Of a stretch of 64,000 nt of DNA, positions 36,505 through 45,456 are shown one piece after another. Each line of letters begins with the position of its first letter. The first letter of the stretch is position 1. The notes below the pieces were generated by a model that saw nothing but the letters and a program-made list of their open reading frames with translations, was not told the DNA's origin and made no database searches. The stretch covers positions 23,967 to 87,966 of the forward strand of contig NZ_VDMB01000011.1 of the NCBI RefSeq assembly GCF_006175995.1, written 5' to 3'. The position numbers and the translations under genes are program-made. Source of the DNA: Desulfobotulus mexicanus. GTDB taxonomy: Bacteria; Desulfobacterota; Desulfobacteria; Desulfobacterales; ASO4-4.

Positions 36505-36980
36505 TGAAGACCTCCTTCGGGCCTCAGGCCACCTTCCCGGAGAAAGCGTATGGATGTTTCAGGAGAAATACGGAAGGTTTCCATGCGGTTGATATCTGCA
36601 TAATTAAGCGTGCTGTTTTCTGCACGGAAGGCTGCCTCAACCTCAGGGCTGAAACCTTTGCCCGCCAGAGCCAGCTCATCGGAACTCACTCCGCCGGAGA
36701 GGGCATCGCCGGAAGCAAGCTCAATTTTCCGGTCCGTAAGGGCCGAGGTATGTACCCATCCCATGGTTTTTGATCCTGCAATTTTGACCCTGCGCCAGTC
36801 TCCCTGCTTCGAAAGGATTTCGACGGTCTGTCCGTAGGAAAGATTTGTGATGGTGCCTGCAAGAAAAGAGGGCATTTCCCGTAGCGGAGTACTGCCTGTC
36901 TGTACCTGCAGGGTGCCTGCCATGGCCGTTGTTCCGGCCAGCAGCAGACACAAAAAAAGAACAGTAATGTAAGTGCGCAT
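36501..36980 (-). CDS. Secreted SH3-domain protein
   Basis: The 159-residue product has a signal peptide (cleavage after AMA), then a bacterial SH3 domain (about 22-80: LQVQTGSTPLREMPSFLAG ... GWVHTSALTD), and a C-terminal segment GFSPEVEAAFRAENSTLNYADINRME. It probably binds peptidoglycan or a protein in the periplasm. It is directly coupled to the M48 peptidase gene, so a joint envelope function is likely. Confidence 0.85.
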   Translation of the reverse strand: MRTYITVLFLCLLLAGTTAMAGTLQVQTGSTPLREMPSFLAGTITNLSYGQTVEILSKQGDWRRVKIAGSKTMGWVHTSALTDRKIELASGDALSGGVSSDELALAGKGFSPEVEAAFRAENSTLNYADINRMETFRISPETSIRFLREGGLRPEGGLQ

Positions 36981-37756
36981 TATTTCCTCCCTTTAAACTG
37001 TTTTTTGTATGCGGGGTGGTTTTCTTTTAAGGCTTTGAGTTTTGTCACCTCCTCAGGGGTGAGATGCCTCCATTCTCCGGATGGGAGCCTGCCAAGATTA
37101 AGGAAGGTCATGCGGATACGATGCAGCTTCACAACTTCTGCGCTGCAGGCGGCAACCATTTTACGGATCTGACGATTACGGCCCTCCAGCAGAACAATCC
37201 GGAAGGTTTCCCGGTTCTGGCGGTATACCTTTGCGGGTCTGGTTTTTCTGCCTTCAATGACAATGCCGCCGGCCATCTGTGCAAGGGCATTATCATCAAG
37301 GGCAGGTTGCGTCTGCACCAGATACTCCTTTTCATGGTCAAAGGATGGATGGGACAGTCTGTGGTGCAGGGGCCCGTCATTGGTTAAAAGGAGAAGGCCG
37401 GTGGAGTCCTTATCCAGTCTGCCCACGGGGAAAATCCGGAAAGGAAGATTCACAAGGTCTGTTACCACCCTTTCTCCCCTGTGCTTGCAGGAAGTGACCA
37501 CATCTGCGGGTTTGTGCAGCATCACATAGATGAGAGGCTCATTAGCCTCGGCTTTTTTACCGTCCATTTCAACAAGGTCTCCGGGTTTTACCCGGACGCC
37601 CATTTCCAGCACGGTTTTTCCATTGATGCGCACCCGGCCCTTTTCTATGCGTCGTTCTGCTTCCCTGCGGGAGCACAGGCCCGCATCTGCCAGATACTTC
37701 TGCAGACGGACTCCTTCGGATACCGAAGGCAGGTGTTCAGGATCTGTAGTCTGCAT
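36980..37756 (-). CDS. RsuA/RluB-family pseudouridine synthase
   Basis: 23S or 16S rRNA pseudouridine synthase. S4 RNA-binding domain at the N-terminus (VRLQKYLADAGLCSRREAERRIEKGRVRING), then the catalytic motif PVGRLDKDSTGLLLLTND with the active Asp, and EGRNRQIRKMVAA. Length and the basic C-terminus fit RluB/RluE-like proteins. I choose ATG 37756, but 37786 is also possible; both overlap the argJ end (by 20 or 50 nt) and neither has a clear ribosome site, so the start is uncertain. Confidence 0.9.
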   Translation of the reverse strand: MQTTDPEHLPSVSEGVRLQKYLADAGLCSRREAERRIEKGRVRINGKTVLEMGVRVKPGDLVEMDGKKAEANEPLIYVMLHKPADVVTSCKHRGERVVTDLVNLPFRIFPVGRLDKDSTGLLLLTNDGPLHHRLSHPSFDHEKEYLVQTQPALDDNALAQMAGGIVIEGRKTRPAKVYRQNRETFRIVLLEGRNRQIRKMVAACSAEVVKLHRIRMTFLNLGRLPSGEWRHLTPEEVTKLKALKENHPAYKKQFKGRK

Positions 37757-38918
37757 TGATGCGCACATAATCATAGGAGAAGTCACAGGTCAGCATGAAA
37801 TCCTTTCCATCACCTATACCCAGATCAATGAGGATGGTGAAGGTTTTCTGCTTCATGACGGCAGAAGCACGGCTTTCCGCATCTTGCCCTAACCATACGC
37901 CGTCTTTAACCAGCAGGGCGTCATCAAAGGAAAGGGTGATGCGGTCCGGATCAAGATCCGCACCGGAGCGTCCCACAGCCATGGCCAGCCGTCCCCAGTT
38001 GGCATCTTCTCCGAAGATGGCGGTTTTTACCAAAGGTGAGTTGGCCACCGTATCTGCGGCCTTCAGGGCATCTTCCCTGTTTTTTGCTCCTTCAACCACA
38101 ATTTTTACAAGTTTTGTGGCTCCTTCTCCGTCCTGAACCACCTGGGTTGCAAGGTCCAGACAGATGTCTTTCAGTACGGCAGCAAAGATTTCTTCTTCCT
38201 CTCCTGAGGGCTGTATGCCGGAAGCACCGGAAGCCATAAGCAGTACGGTATCGTTGGTGCTGGTGTCTCCGTCCACGGAAATGCGGTTGAAGCTTTTATT
38301 TACGGCTTCTTTTAAAAGGGCAGACAGCCTTTCCGGGAGAATATCAGCATCCGTGACAAGGAAGGCCAGCATGGTGGCCATGTCCGGCTGGATCATACCG
38401 GAACCTTTGGCAACACCGCAGAGGGTGATTTCCTTTCCCCGGATCTTCAGGGTGCGGGAGGCGGTTTTTTTCACAAGATCCGTGGTCATGATGGCAGAGG
38501 CGAGATCATCAAGGCCTTGGGGGTGAAGGGATGCGGCCAGTTCCGGTATTTTGGGGAGGATACGGTCCATGGGAAGCTGCTGGCCGATAACACCCGTGGA
38601 GGCCACCTGCACCAGTTCCGGTGCAATTTGCAGGGCGCTGGCTGCGGCCTCTGCCATGGCCTTTGCATTCTCCATCCCCTTTTCTCCGGTGGCGCAGTTG
38701 GCATTTCCGGAATTGACGATCAGGGCCTGACAGCGGCCGGAGATTATGTTATCCCTGCTTAGCCTCACCGGTGCGGCAGTGACCCTGTTTTTGGTGAAAA
38801 CGGCTGCTGCAGCTGCGGGATGATCGCAGATCAGCATGGCCAGATCCGGCCTGTCTTTGTATTTAATTCCGGCACAAATGGATCCGGCGGAAAAACCTCT
38901 GCATTGCATGGCGCTCAT
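37737..38918 (-). CDS. argJ: Glutamate N-acetyltransferase ArgJ
   Basis: Ntn-fold enzyme of arginine synthesis that recycles the acetyl group from N-acetylornithine. The self-cleavage motif KGSGMIQPDMATMLAF carries the nucleophile Thr, and VDGDTSTNDTVLLMASG is also diagnostic. The 393-residue length is normal, and whether it is mono- or bifunctional cannot be told. Last gene upstream in the cyclase-M48-SH3-Rlu run, with overlaps throughout. Confidence 0.96.
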   Translation of the reverse strand: MSAMQCRGFSAGSICAGIKYKDRPDLAMLICDHPAAAAAVFTKNRVTAAPVRLSRDNIISGRCQALIVNSGNANCATGEKGMENAKAMAEAAASALQIAPELVQVASTGVIGQQLPMDRILPKIPELAASLHPQGLDDLASAIMTTDLVKKTASRTLKIRGKEITLCGVAKGSGMIQPDMATMLAFLVTDADILPERLSALLKEAVNKSFNRISVDGDTSTNDTVLLMASGASGIQPSGEEEEIFAAVLKDICLDLATQVVQDGEGATKLVKIVVEGAKNREDALKAADTVANSPLVKTAIFGEDANWGRLAMAVGRSGADLDPDRITLSFDDALLVKDGVWLGQDAESRASAVMKQKTFTILIDLGIGDGKDFMLTCDFSYDYVRINADYRS

Positions 38919-39056
38919 GGTGTATTCCTGAAAAGAAGTTTTTTTAAGAGTAAGGGTGTCTTTTCTCCCTTAAGACCTTTTTCCATTGTACTTTATCTTT
39001 TCATAGGATCAAGGCATATTATACAGATTTTTATTAACCTGGGTAAAGAGGGTGTC

Positions 39057-39242
39057 ATGGTGGAAACAAGTTTACTTTGTCCCGTATGCAGTAAGGGCAG
39101 AATTCTGGTAAGACGCAGCTGACGCAGGGTTACTTTCCGCTGCACGGTGTGCGGTCATGAATGCCCGGAATCCAGGGTACAGGAGCTTATGGATGAGGCC
39201 ATGGAAGAGCGGCTTGCCTGGATTCCCGTAGATCGTCTTTGA
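39057..39242 (+). CDS. Probable small dual-CXXC selenoprotein with in-frame UGA (Sec22)
   Basis: ATG 39057 (GAGGG about 6 nt upstream) opens a frame of 61 codons that is continuous except for TGA at 39120-39122. Read as selenocysteine it gives CPVC (8-11), RRS-Sec-RR at 22, then CTVC (29-32) and Cys36, ending in IPVDRL and TGA. This is the layout of the small dual-CXXC (seleno)proteins known in Deltaproteobacteria, in which the residue after RRS is Cys or Sec. Downstream of the UGA, CCGC (39137-39140) and GCGG (39151-39154) can pair around a loop holding GG at 27-28 nt from the UGA, in the range of bacterial SECIS elements. The stop overlaps the TTG before truA. A standard gene caller would miss it or split it. 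selA/B/C/D are not in the window. Confidence 0.7.
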
Positions 39243-39259
39243 AAAGGATTGAGAAAAAG

Positions 39260-40084
39260 GTGCGTCGATTCAGAATTGTCATGGAATATGATGGCTCATG
39301 TTTCCATGGCTGGCAGTGTCAGCCAAAAATTAAAACCGTTCAGGGAGAGCTGGAAAAGGCCCTTTCCACGATTGCCAACACACCTGTCACGGTGCATGGA
39401 TCCGGCAGGACCGATGCCGGTGTTCATGCCCTTGCCCAGGTGGCCCACTTTGATATGAATACCCGCATGAACGGCCCTGCCATGAAAAAGGCCCTGAACT
39501 GTCTTCTGCCGGCAGGTCTTGTGATTCATCATTGTATGGAGACAGGGCCCGCCTTTCATGCCCGTTTTGCTGCAAGGGCAAAAACCTATAGATACCGTAT
39601 CCTTAACCGGCCTCTGCGTCCTGTTCTGGGCAGGGACTATCTCTGGCATGTATGGCAGCCCCTGGACAGAAAAGCCATGGATGATGCAGCAGCATATCTG
39701 GTGGGAACCCATGATTTTAAAAGTTTTGAGGCGGCAGGCAGTCCGAGAAGCCATACGGTGCGGACCCTGTACAGTGCATTTTTTGCCGATGAACCGGGAA
39801 TCCCGGATGTTTTTGCCTTTGAGGTTACGGGGAATGGTTTTCTGCGATATATGGTAAGAAATCTTGCAGGAACCCTTATTCTGGTGGGGCGGGGTAAAAT
39901 AAAGTCTGAGGCAATACCTCAGATACTTGAAGGGAAAAAACGGGAACTGGCAGGTGTTACGGCACCGCCACAGGGTCTTTTTCTGAAGGCGGTTCATTAT
40001 GATTTATGCAATGATTTCAGGAAACCAGCCATGGAAATCAAGCCGCCTCCGGGTATTGGTCTGGGAGGAGATGGGGCAGGCTGA
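39260..40084 (+). CDS. truA: tRNA pseudouridine(38-40) synthase TruA
   Basis: Modifies the anticodon stem of many tRNAs. Motifs: FRIVMEYDGSCFHGWQCQP, the catalytic Asp in SGRTDAGVHALAQVAHF, and NGFLRYMVRNLAGTL. I choose GTG 39260, where homologous sequence starts; TTG at 39239 overlaps the preceding stop and would add seven residues. 274 residues; the last 20 are Pro/Gly-rich and extra to the family core. Confidence 0.95.
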   Translation: MRRFRIVMEYDGSCFHGWQCQPKIKTVQGELEKALSTIANTPVTVHGSGRTDAGVHALAQVAHFDMNTRMNGPAMKKALNCLLPAGLVIHHCMETGPAFHARFAARAKTYRYRILNRPLRPVLGRDYLWHVWQPLDRKAMDDAAAYLVGTHDFKSFEAAGSPRSHTVRTLYSAFFADEPGIPDVFAFEVTGNGFLRYMVRNLAGTLILVGRGKIKSEAIPQILEGKKRELAGVTAPPQGLFLKAVHYDLCNDFRKPAMEIKPPPGIGLGGDGAG

Positions 40085-40089
40085 AGGTA

Positions 40090-40773
40090 ATGAAATTTAA
40101 AAGCATTATGTACAGCTGGATTTTGAACCATGACGAACGATGGTCCTTTATCCTCATATATCTGGGGCTTGCCGTGGTCTTAAGCATTTGGATCAGTCTT
40201 TTCTGGCTGGTTGCCGTGGTGGCTGTCCATGGGCTTTTTGAAGGAATCCGCCAGAAAGCCGAAGATGGTGAAGCTTCATTCTCTCTGATTTTTGCAAGAT
40301 CCTGCTGGTCCATCAAACTGGATTTAAGTCTTGTGATTTTTGCTTTGGTCCTTGGCGTTTACATGGAAATAATAATGGGTGTAGCGGGTCTTGGATCTGC
40401 TGCAAGGGCAGGGGCGCAGGGTGTGAAAACCGGGGCAAGGTTTGTGGCCTGGGAAAAAGCACTCCGGGCGGTTTTGCTTTCCCTGGATGATCTCGCTCAG
40501 GTGCTGCGGGCTTTGCTGCGCAGGGGGCCTGAACTGAAGTCAGGTAGAGACAGCCGGATGCTTGAAGAAAAGCCCTGTGAAGTTTCAGAAGGCAGGGGAA
40601 GTTTTTCTGAAAGAAATGCTGATGGAGCTGAACCATGGACTTTTGGTGATCGTGCCTGTCTGTTTTTTGGTGGTATCTGCATCTTTTTACTTTTGCTAAG
40701 CCCATGGATAACAGATCATGGCTTCCGGGGGGTTTTATATATTCTGATGCAGGAGCTGCATCCATGGCCCTGA
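40090..40773 (+). CDS. Hypothetical membrane protein
   Basis: The 227-residue product has hydrophobic segments at about 20-50 (LIYLGLAVVLSIWISLFWLVAVVAVHGLF), 80-105, and 195-215, with a central charged cytoplasmic stretch (about 125-190). Starts 5 nt after truA with AAGGT, so it is probably in the same transcript. I do not recognise the family. The 210 nt after it before the ferredoxin show nothing I can support apart from the ferredoxin ribosome site. Confidence 0.7.
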   Translation: MKFKSIMYSWILNHDERWSFILIYLGLAVVLSIWISLFWLVAVVAVHGLFEGIRQKAEDGEASFSLIFARSCWSIKLDLSLVIFALVLGVYMEIIMGVAGLGSAARAGAQGVKTGARFVAWEKALRAVLLSLDDLAQVLRALLRRGPELKSGRDSRMLEEKPCEVSEGRGSFSERNADGAEPWTFGDRACLFFGGICIFLLLLSPWITDHGFRGVLYILMQELHPWP

Positions 40774-40984
40774 CAGAAAATTTTCCGTAAGAGGGCTGTT
40801 TTTTGGGAATTAATGGATTTTTCCTTGTCAGATGTGTTGACAGGGCTGCCGTTTCACTGTACCCGAAAGAAAGGTCAGGCTTTAAGGGTAGGCAGTATCC
40901 TGAAACGCAGGATGACCTTTGGGAGTGGATGTGGGGATTTTCCCGTTTTTAGTTTTAAAATAATATTTTTTAAGGAGAAGCAGA

Positions 40985-41173
40985 ATGTCTTACGAGCCCA
41001 TTGTAGATCAGGATAAGTGTGTTGGTTGTGAAGAATGCGTTGATGTATGTCCTACGGATGTATTTGAAATGAAGGATGGTAAATCCGAAGTAGCAAATGC
41101 CGATGAGTGCCTTGGCTGTGAGTCCTGCCTTGAAGTGTGTGAGCCAGCTGCCATTGTAATAAACGGTCTTTAA
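40985..41173 (+). CDS. 2x[4Fe-4S] ferredoxin
   Basis: The 62-residue product has two cluster motifs, CVGCEECVDVCP and CLGCESCLEVCEP, spaced as in clostridial-type low-potential ferredoxins. It carries electrons in anaerobic metabolism. AAGGAG is placed well before the ATG. Single gene with its own terminator. Confidence 0.97.
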   Translation: MSYEPIVDQDKCVGCEECVDVCPTDVFEMKDGKSEVANADECLGCESCLEVCEPAAIVINGL

Positions 41174-41215
41174 TCTGAAAAGTTTTTTAAAGTCAGTTTT
41201 TTAAATTCAGTACCG

Positions 41216-41255
41216 AAGGGGCGGATGCCGGAAACAGTAAGGCTTTCGCCCTTTT
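41216..41255 (+). terminator. Terminator after the ferredoxin gene
   Basis: AAGGGGC (41216-41222) pairs with the GCCCTTTT side (41248-41255); an inner ATGCC/GGC(T) pairing is possible, and T residues close it. A short distance before the DUF554 start. Confidence 0.6.
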
Positions 41256-41280
41256 CATATGAAAAAAGAAAGATTTTTAT

Positions 41281-41973
41281 ATGCTGGGAACCCTTGTCAA
41301 TGTTGCGGCAATATTCGCTGGTGCTCTTCTGGGGCTTCTTTTCGGTAAGGGTATCCCTGAGCGCTATAAGCAGACCGTTATGCAGGCACTGGCTCTGGCT
41401 GTGATGCTCATTGGTCTGAAAACGGCTCTTGCCTGTGATGATATTCTGATCATCATCGGGAGCCTTGTGCTGGGAACCCTTCTGGGAGAGTGGCTGGGCA
41501 TAGAGGAAAAGCTTGCAGGACTGGGCAGAATGCTTGAGAAAAAATTTGCCGGGAAAGGAGATAAGGGCAGTATGGCACAGGCCTTTGTCACCTCAAGTCT
41601 TATTTTCTGCGTGGGTTCCATGGCTATCGTTGGTTCACTGGAAAGTGGTCTTACGGGGAATCACCAGACCCTTTTTGCCAAATCCGCACTGGATGGTGTG
41701 GCTTCTGTCATTTTTGCTGCTTCCATGGGTGCTGGTGTGCTGTTCTCGGCTATGGCGGTGCTGGTGTATCAGGGGAGTATCACCCTTGCAGCGGTGGCCA
41801 TTAAACCCTTTCTTGTACCGGAAGTGGTTGCCCAGATGTCCGGGACAGGCGGGCTTCTCATTCTGGCTATCGGCATGAATCTGATGGAAATCACCCGTAT
41901 CCGGCTGGGTAATATGCTGCCTGCTATCTTTGCCCCTGTCCTGTTTTATGCCCTGACACTTCTTGTAGGATAA
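41281..41973 (+). CDS. DUF554-family membrane protein
   Basis: The 230-residue product is very hydrophobic with about seven helices, starting LGTLVNVAAIFAGALLGLLFGKGIPERY and containing SLIFCVGSMAIVGSLESGL and DGVASVIFAASMGAGVLFSA, typical of DUF554 (YdfK/YqgA). Function is unknown in the family; a transporter is suspected. Converges with the ligase gene with 5 nt between stops. Confidence 0.88.
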   Translation: MLGTLVNVAAIFAGALLGLLFGKGIPERYKQTVMQALALAVMLIGLKTALACDDILIIIGSLVLGTLLGEWLGIEEKLAGLGRMLEKKFAGKGDKGSMAQAFVTSSLIFCVGSMAIVGSLESGLTGNHQTLFAKSALDGVASVIFAASMGAGVLFSAMAVLVYQGSITLAAVAIKPFLVPEVVAQMSGTGGLLILAIGMNLMEITRIRLGNMLPAIFAPVLFYALTLLVG

Positions 41974-41978
41974 GGCAT

Positions 41979-42929
41979 TCATTTTTTTGCAAAGAAGTCC
42001 ATGGCCCAGCTGACCCTTTCTTCAACGCCTCCGGGTGAATGGGGCAGGGCTTCAATTGCCTTAAGACGGCCCAGAAGGCCTTCTCCGTTGGTCATTTGAA
42101 TGGCAAGTCCTGGCCTTGCATTTAGTTCCAGCATTAAAGGACCGCGGTTTCTGTCCAGTACTATATCTGCTCCTATATAGCCGAGGCCAGTCATTTCATA
42201 GCATCTGCTGGCAAGGGTGAGCAGGTGTTTCCAGTCTGGGATTTCAATAGAGTCAAGCTTTTTTCCTGTATCCGGGTGCAGGGATACGGGTTTACCGAAC
42301 TGCAGTGCCCTCAGTCCTTTGCCTGTGGCCATATCCAGGCCTACTCCCACAGCTCCCTGATGCAGGTTGGCTTTGCCGTCGGAAGCTTCTGTAGCCAGCC
42401 GCAGCATGGCCATAACAGGATAACCCTGAAAAACAATCACACGGATATCGGGAATACCCTGATAGGAGAACCCTTCAAAAAGGGGATCCATCTGAATGAT
42501 GTCTTCGATAAGGGCTGTATCCGGGGCACCTCCCAGCGAGTAAAGACCCGCAAGAATATTGGAAATATGTCTTTGTATGTCCCTTTCATCCAGCCGTTTG
42601 CCGGAAGATTTGATAAAGCTGTTTCCACGGTTTCCGGAAATAACAAGAATGCCTTTTCCACCCGATCCCTTGGCAGGTTTGATGGCAAAGCCATTATTAC
42701 AATCCTGAAGCTGTTTTCTCACATGCCTGACTTCATGCTGGGCACTGACGATGAACTGAAGGGTTGGGGTGGGAATGCCGCAGGCATTGGCAAGCTGTTT
42801 GGTTTTGAGTTTGTTGTCCACAAGGGGGTAGTAGCGACGGGGATTGTAGCGGGCTACAAAGGCATGATTGCGGCGGTTCATACCTAAAATTCCCATGTCT
42901 TTCAAGGCAAAGGGTGAAATCCAGCTCAT
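41979..42929 (-). CDS. RimK-like alpha-L-glutamate ligase family protein
   Basis: The 316-residue ATP-grasp protein has DNKLKTKQLANACGIPTP, the ATP-binding AIKPAKGSGGKGILVIS, and the metal-binding GADIVLDRNRGPLMLELNARPGL. These define the glutamate ligase-like group found beside inactive-transglutaminase 7TM proteins. It may ligate amino acids to a protein or peptide; the substrate is unknown. The ATG overlaps the stop of the 7TM gene by 4 nt. Confidence 0.9.
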   Translation of the reverse strand: MSWISPFALKDMGILGMNRRNHAFVARYNPRRYYPLVDNKLKTKQLANACGIPTPTLQFIVSAQHEVRHVRKQLQDCNNGFAIKPAKGSGGKGILVISGNRGNSFIKSSGKRLDERDIQRHISNILAGLYSLGGAPDTALIEDIIQMDPLFEGFSYQGIPDIRVIVFQGYPVMAMLRLATEASDGKANLHQGAVGVGLDMATGKGLRALQFGKPVSLHPDTGKKLDSIEIPDWKHLLTLASRCYEMTGLGYIGADIVLDRNRGPLMLELNARPGLAIQMTNGEGLLGRLKAIEALPHSPGGVEERVSWAMDFFAKK

Positions 42930-44437
42930 GGTGTTCTGTCTTTCATGGCCGCAAAGCGGTGAAGTTCAAAGAGTCTGTAGCCGGTGTACTGACCCATCAG
43001 GAGAATCAGTGCGGCTATTACAAGGTTAAGCTCAGGAAAATTAAAACTTAAATGAGCAACGGTTGGATGACGCATGAAGGCATAGGCACAGAGTGCCACC
43101 ACAAGACTGCCCGTTCCCTGTACCATGACTTCCCGCATGCCTTCTTCTTCCCAGAGAATGGACATGCGTTCGATGGTCCAGGCAATAATGATAAGGGGAA
43201 AGGCGGTGACGGGCATGCCTGTGTGGAAGCCGAGACGGATGGACATAAGGCTTGCCAGGGTGATCAGGGTGATGACAATGATGACGATGGTGGCAATTCG
43301 GGCCACCAGCAGAAGATTCAGATAGGAAAGATAGCTACGCAGAAGCAGTCCGGTCCCTACAATGGTCAGAAAATAAATCAGCCCTGGAATAAGGGATGTC
43401 TGGAGAAAGGCCATGCCGATGAGTACTGGCATGAAGGTGCCGGATGTGCTGACACCGATAAGAATACGCATGAAAGTAACCACCAGGGCACCCATGGGAA
43501 TCAGCAGCAGCAGCTTGAAAACGCCCTGCTGATCCAGGGGGAGATGATGCATGCTTAAAAAGGAAAAGCCATTGTTGCTGGATTGAACCCTTGCCATTTC
43601 AAGGGCAGGAATACTTTGGTAAATCATGGAAAAACTGACTCTGGCAGAGCTGCCCCCGGAAAGATCCAGAAGCGATGGGCCGCTCCTGTGCCACAAAAGA
43701 AAATGCTCCGGAACACCCTGTTCGCCCGTTGCAGGATTGAACAGAATCCACTGATCCCTGGCAAAGACTTCAACCATGGGAACAAGACTCTGGTTTCTTC
43801 TGCCGTCTTCAAGAAAAATACCCTGCACCACACGGCTGGGGATACCTGCTTCTGCCAGAAGACGGGTCAGCAGAATTTCCTGTCTGTAGTCCGCAAGCAG
43901 CAGGGCTGCATTCTGTTCTTTCTCGCTGGCATTGAGAATTTTTATGATCTCCCGGGTAAGACTTTCCGGTGTGCTGGATGTGGCACCTGCCGCTTCAATC
44001 AGAGCGTGGGCGGCCGTAGCTTCAGGAGGGCGCCAGTTGACAGAATCCGGAGAAGCAGGTGGATGTTCCGGGATCTGCTGTTTTTCAGGATTACGGGTGA
44101 GCTGGATCTTATAATAAAGTGTCTGGGTGCCTTCGGCCGTGCGGCGGGACCATTCTGCCCGGCGGTTTTCTCCCTGATCCACAATGGAAAATCCATATCC
44201 AGGAGATGCGGCCTGCTCATTGAAAAGCCGGAATCCGGGTGGTTTTTTGGGAATGCTCAGACTGGCAAGGACGGGGCGCTGGGAGGCAGTGAAGGTTACT
44301 CTGGCCTCAATCAGCCAGACACCGGTATCACTGCCGGGTTTGAAGGGGATCTGCATCTGGGTGTGGCGGAGCCAGGCAAGGCTGATACCTGATATGATCA
44401 GAAGACCGACAATCCAGTAAAGGCTGACTCGCTGCAT
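42926..44437 (-). CDS. Inactive transglutaminase-like protein fused to 7 TM helices
   Basis: The 503-residue protein has an N-terminal helix (about 8-24), a periplasmic transglutaminase-like fold (about 150-270, LLAEAGIPSRVVQGIFLEDGRR ... EVFARDQWILFNPATG), and a C-terminal block of seven helices (about 310-490). The Cys-His-Asp triad is not visible where expected, as in the family. Middle gene of a three-gene operon with ligase and zinc protease; starts where the protease stop lies (1-nt overlap). Confidence 0.9.
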   Translation of the reverse strand: MQRVSLYWIVGLLIISGISLAWLRHTQMQIPFKPGSDTGVWLIEARVTFTASQRPVLASLSIPKKPPGFRLFNEQAASPGYGFSIVDQGENRRAEWSRRTAEGTQTLYYKIQLTRNPEKQQIPEHPPASPDSVNWRPPEATAAHALIEAAGATSSTPESLTREIIKILNASEKEQNAALLLADYRQEILLTRLLAEAGIPSRVVQGIFLEDGRRNQSLVPMVEVFARDQWILFNPATGEQGVPEHFLLWHRSGPSLLDLSGGSSARVSFSMIYQSIPALEMARVQSSNNGFSFLSMHHLPLDQQGVFKLLLLIPMGALVVTFMRILIGVSTSGTFMPVLIGMAFLQTSLIPGLIYFLTIVGTGLLLRSYLSYLNLLLVARIATIVIIVITLITLASLMSIRLGFHTGMPVTAFPLIIIAWTIERMSILWEEEGMREVMVQGTGSLVVALCAYAFMRHPTVAHLSFNFPELNLVIAALILLMGQYTGYRLFELHRFAAMKDRTP

Positions 44438-45294
44438 CAGGGCATATCCGTTTTGTTTGATGTTGATTCAACCGGATCTTTTGTCAGAGGGATGGTATTG
44501 GACAGGCTGACATCCACAACCATGACATCTTTTAGAACATTCCTGCCAATGAGTATTGGAAAAGTCAAATGGCTGCGATCCGTCAGGGTAAATTCCGTAA
44601 GCTGGGTGGTTCCCCCTATGGTGAGGGATAGTTCAACAACAGGACGCCGCTCACTCTCATCTGTGCTGGACTGTAGAATGCGTGCTTTCCGCTGGAGTTT
44701 CTGTTCCATGGGGATCATTTTTCCTGTTTTGGGATGGGGTATTTCAAAACGGACCCATCGTTCACCATCCCGTTCGAAACGCTCAATATTTCGGGCATCC
44801 AGAGAGGCCGTTTCTGCTCCTGTATCCATACGGGCTGGCAAAACCAGGCCCGGAGGAGTGATGCGTACTTTTTCTTCGGCTCCAACGATTATTTTTTGTG
44901 TTGGCAGGGTTTCCGTTGTACGGGGTGGCGGGAGTACGGCAGGTTTTTTTTCTTCAGAAGTACTGCAGGCCTTTGCTGCGTTCAGCCGGGCGGGTATTTT
45001 TTCCAGCAGGAGGATGTTTTTTGCCTGCTTTTCAAGAATTTCAATGTTCAGGGGGATTAGCTCGCCACAGTCCTGTTTCGTTTGGGTTATATGCAGAAGG
45101 TTGGCAAGCAGATCCTTGTTCTGGTTCTGAAGTTCCAGCATTTTGCTGGTCATGAGTGCCTGATCGGCCAGACGCTGGTCTAACCGGTCAAGATCGGCTT
45201 CCTGTATCAGCATGCTGCCGGAGGTGCAGCCCGAGAAAAGAAAAAGGAGCAGCAACAGACATATAAGCCCATTTATTGAAGTGGTTGTATGCAT
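44437..45294 (-). CDS. RimK-associated aspartyl-type (putative ATP-dependent zinc) protease, lipoprotein
   Basis: Starts at ATG 45294 (the frame is open to 45399) with a signal peptide and lipobox FSGC (Cys22). After a coiled-coil stretch (EADLDRLDQRLADQALMTSK) comes a retropepsin-like domain with VLPARMDTGAETASLDARN, carrying the D-T-G motif, and LIGRNVLKDVMVVD at the end. This family (formerly called ATP-dependent zinc protease) is linked with RimK-like ligases. 285 residues. First gene of the trio. Confidence 0.85.
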   Translation of the reverse strand: MHTTTSINGLICLLLLLFLFSGCTSGSMLIQEADLDRLDQRLADQALMTSKMLELQNQNKDLLANLLHITQTKQDCGELIPLNIEILEKQAKNILLLEKIPARLNAAKACSTSEEKKPAVLPPPRTTETLPTQKIIVGAEEKVRITPPGLVLPARMDTGAETASLDARNIERFERDGERWVRFEIPHPKTGKMIPMEQKLQRKARILQSSTDESERRPVVELSLTIGGTTQLTEFTLTDRSHLTFPILIGRNVLKDVMVVDVSLSNTIPLTKDPVESTSNKTDMP

Positions 45295-45456
45295 ACTTCT
45301 GCTGTCTTTGCCGGAGCAGTTTTTTTTCTTGTGGAAGAGTATGGATACGGGCAGCATAGGGTTGTGTGTACGGGAGAAGCCGGATAGAAAATATACCATA
45401 AATCAACCTTTTGTGTGGGTATTGCTGTGAACCGTATTTTCTTGTTGTCCCGATTC

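Noticed and set aside
39057..39122. A 21-residue peptide ending at the first TGA
   Set aside because: Coding character and a second CXXC continue in the same frame after the TGA, so readthrough as Sec is more likely than a micro-peptide.
40813..41016. 67-codon plus-strand frame ahead of ferredoxin
   Set aside because: It overlaps the ferredoxin start in another frame and lacks a ribosome site.
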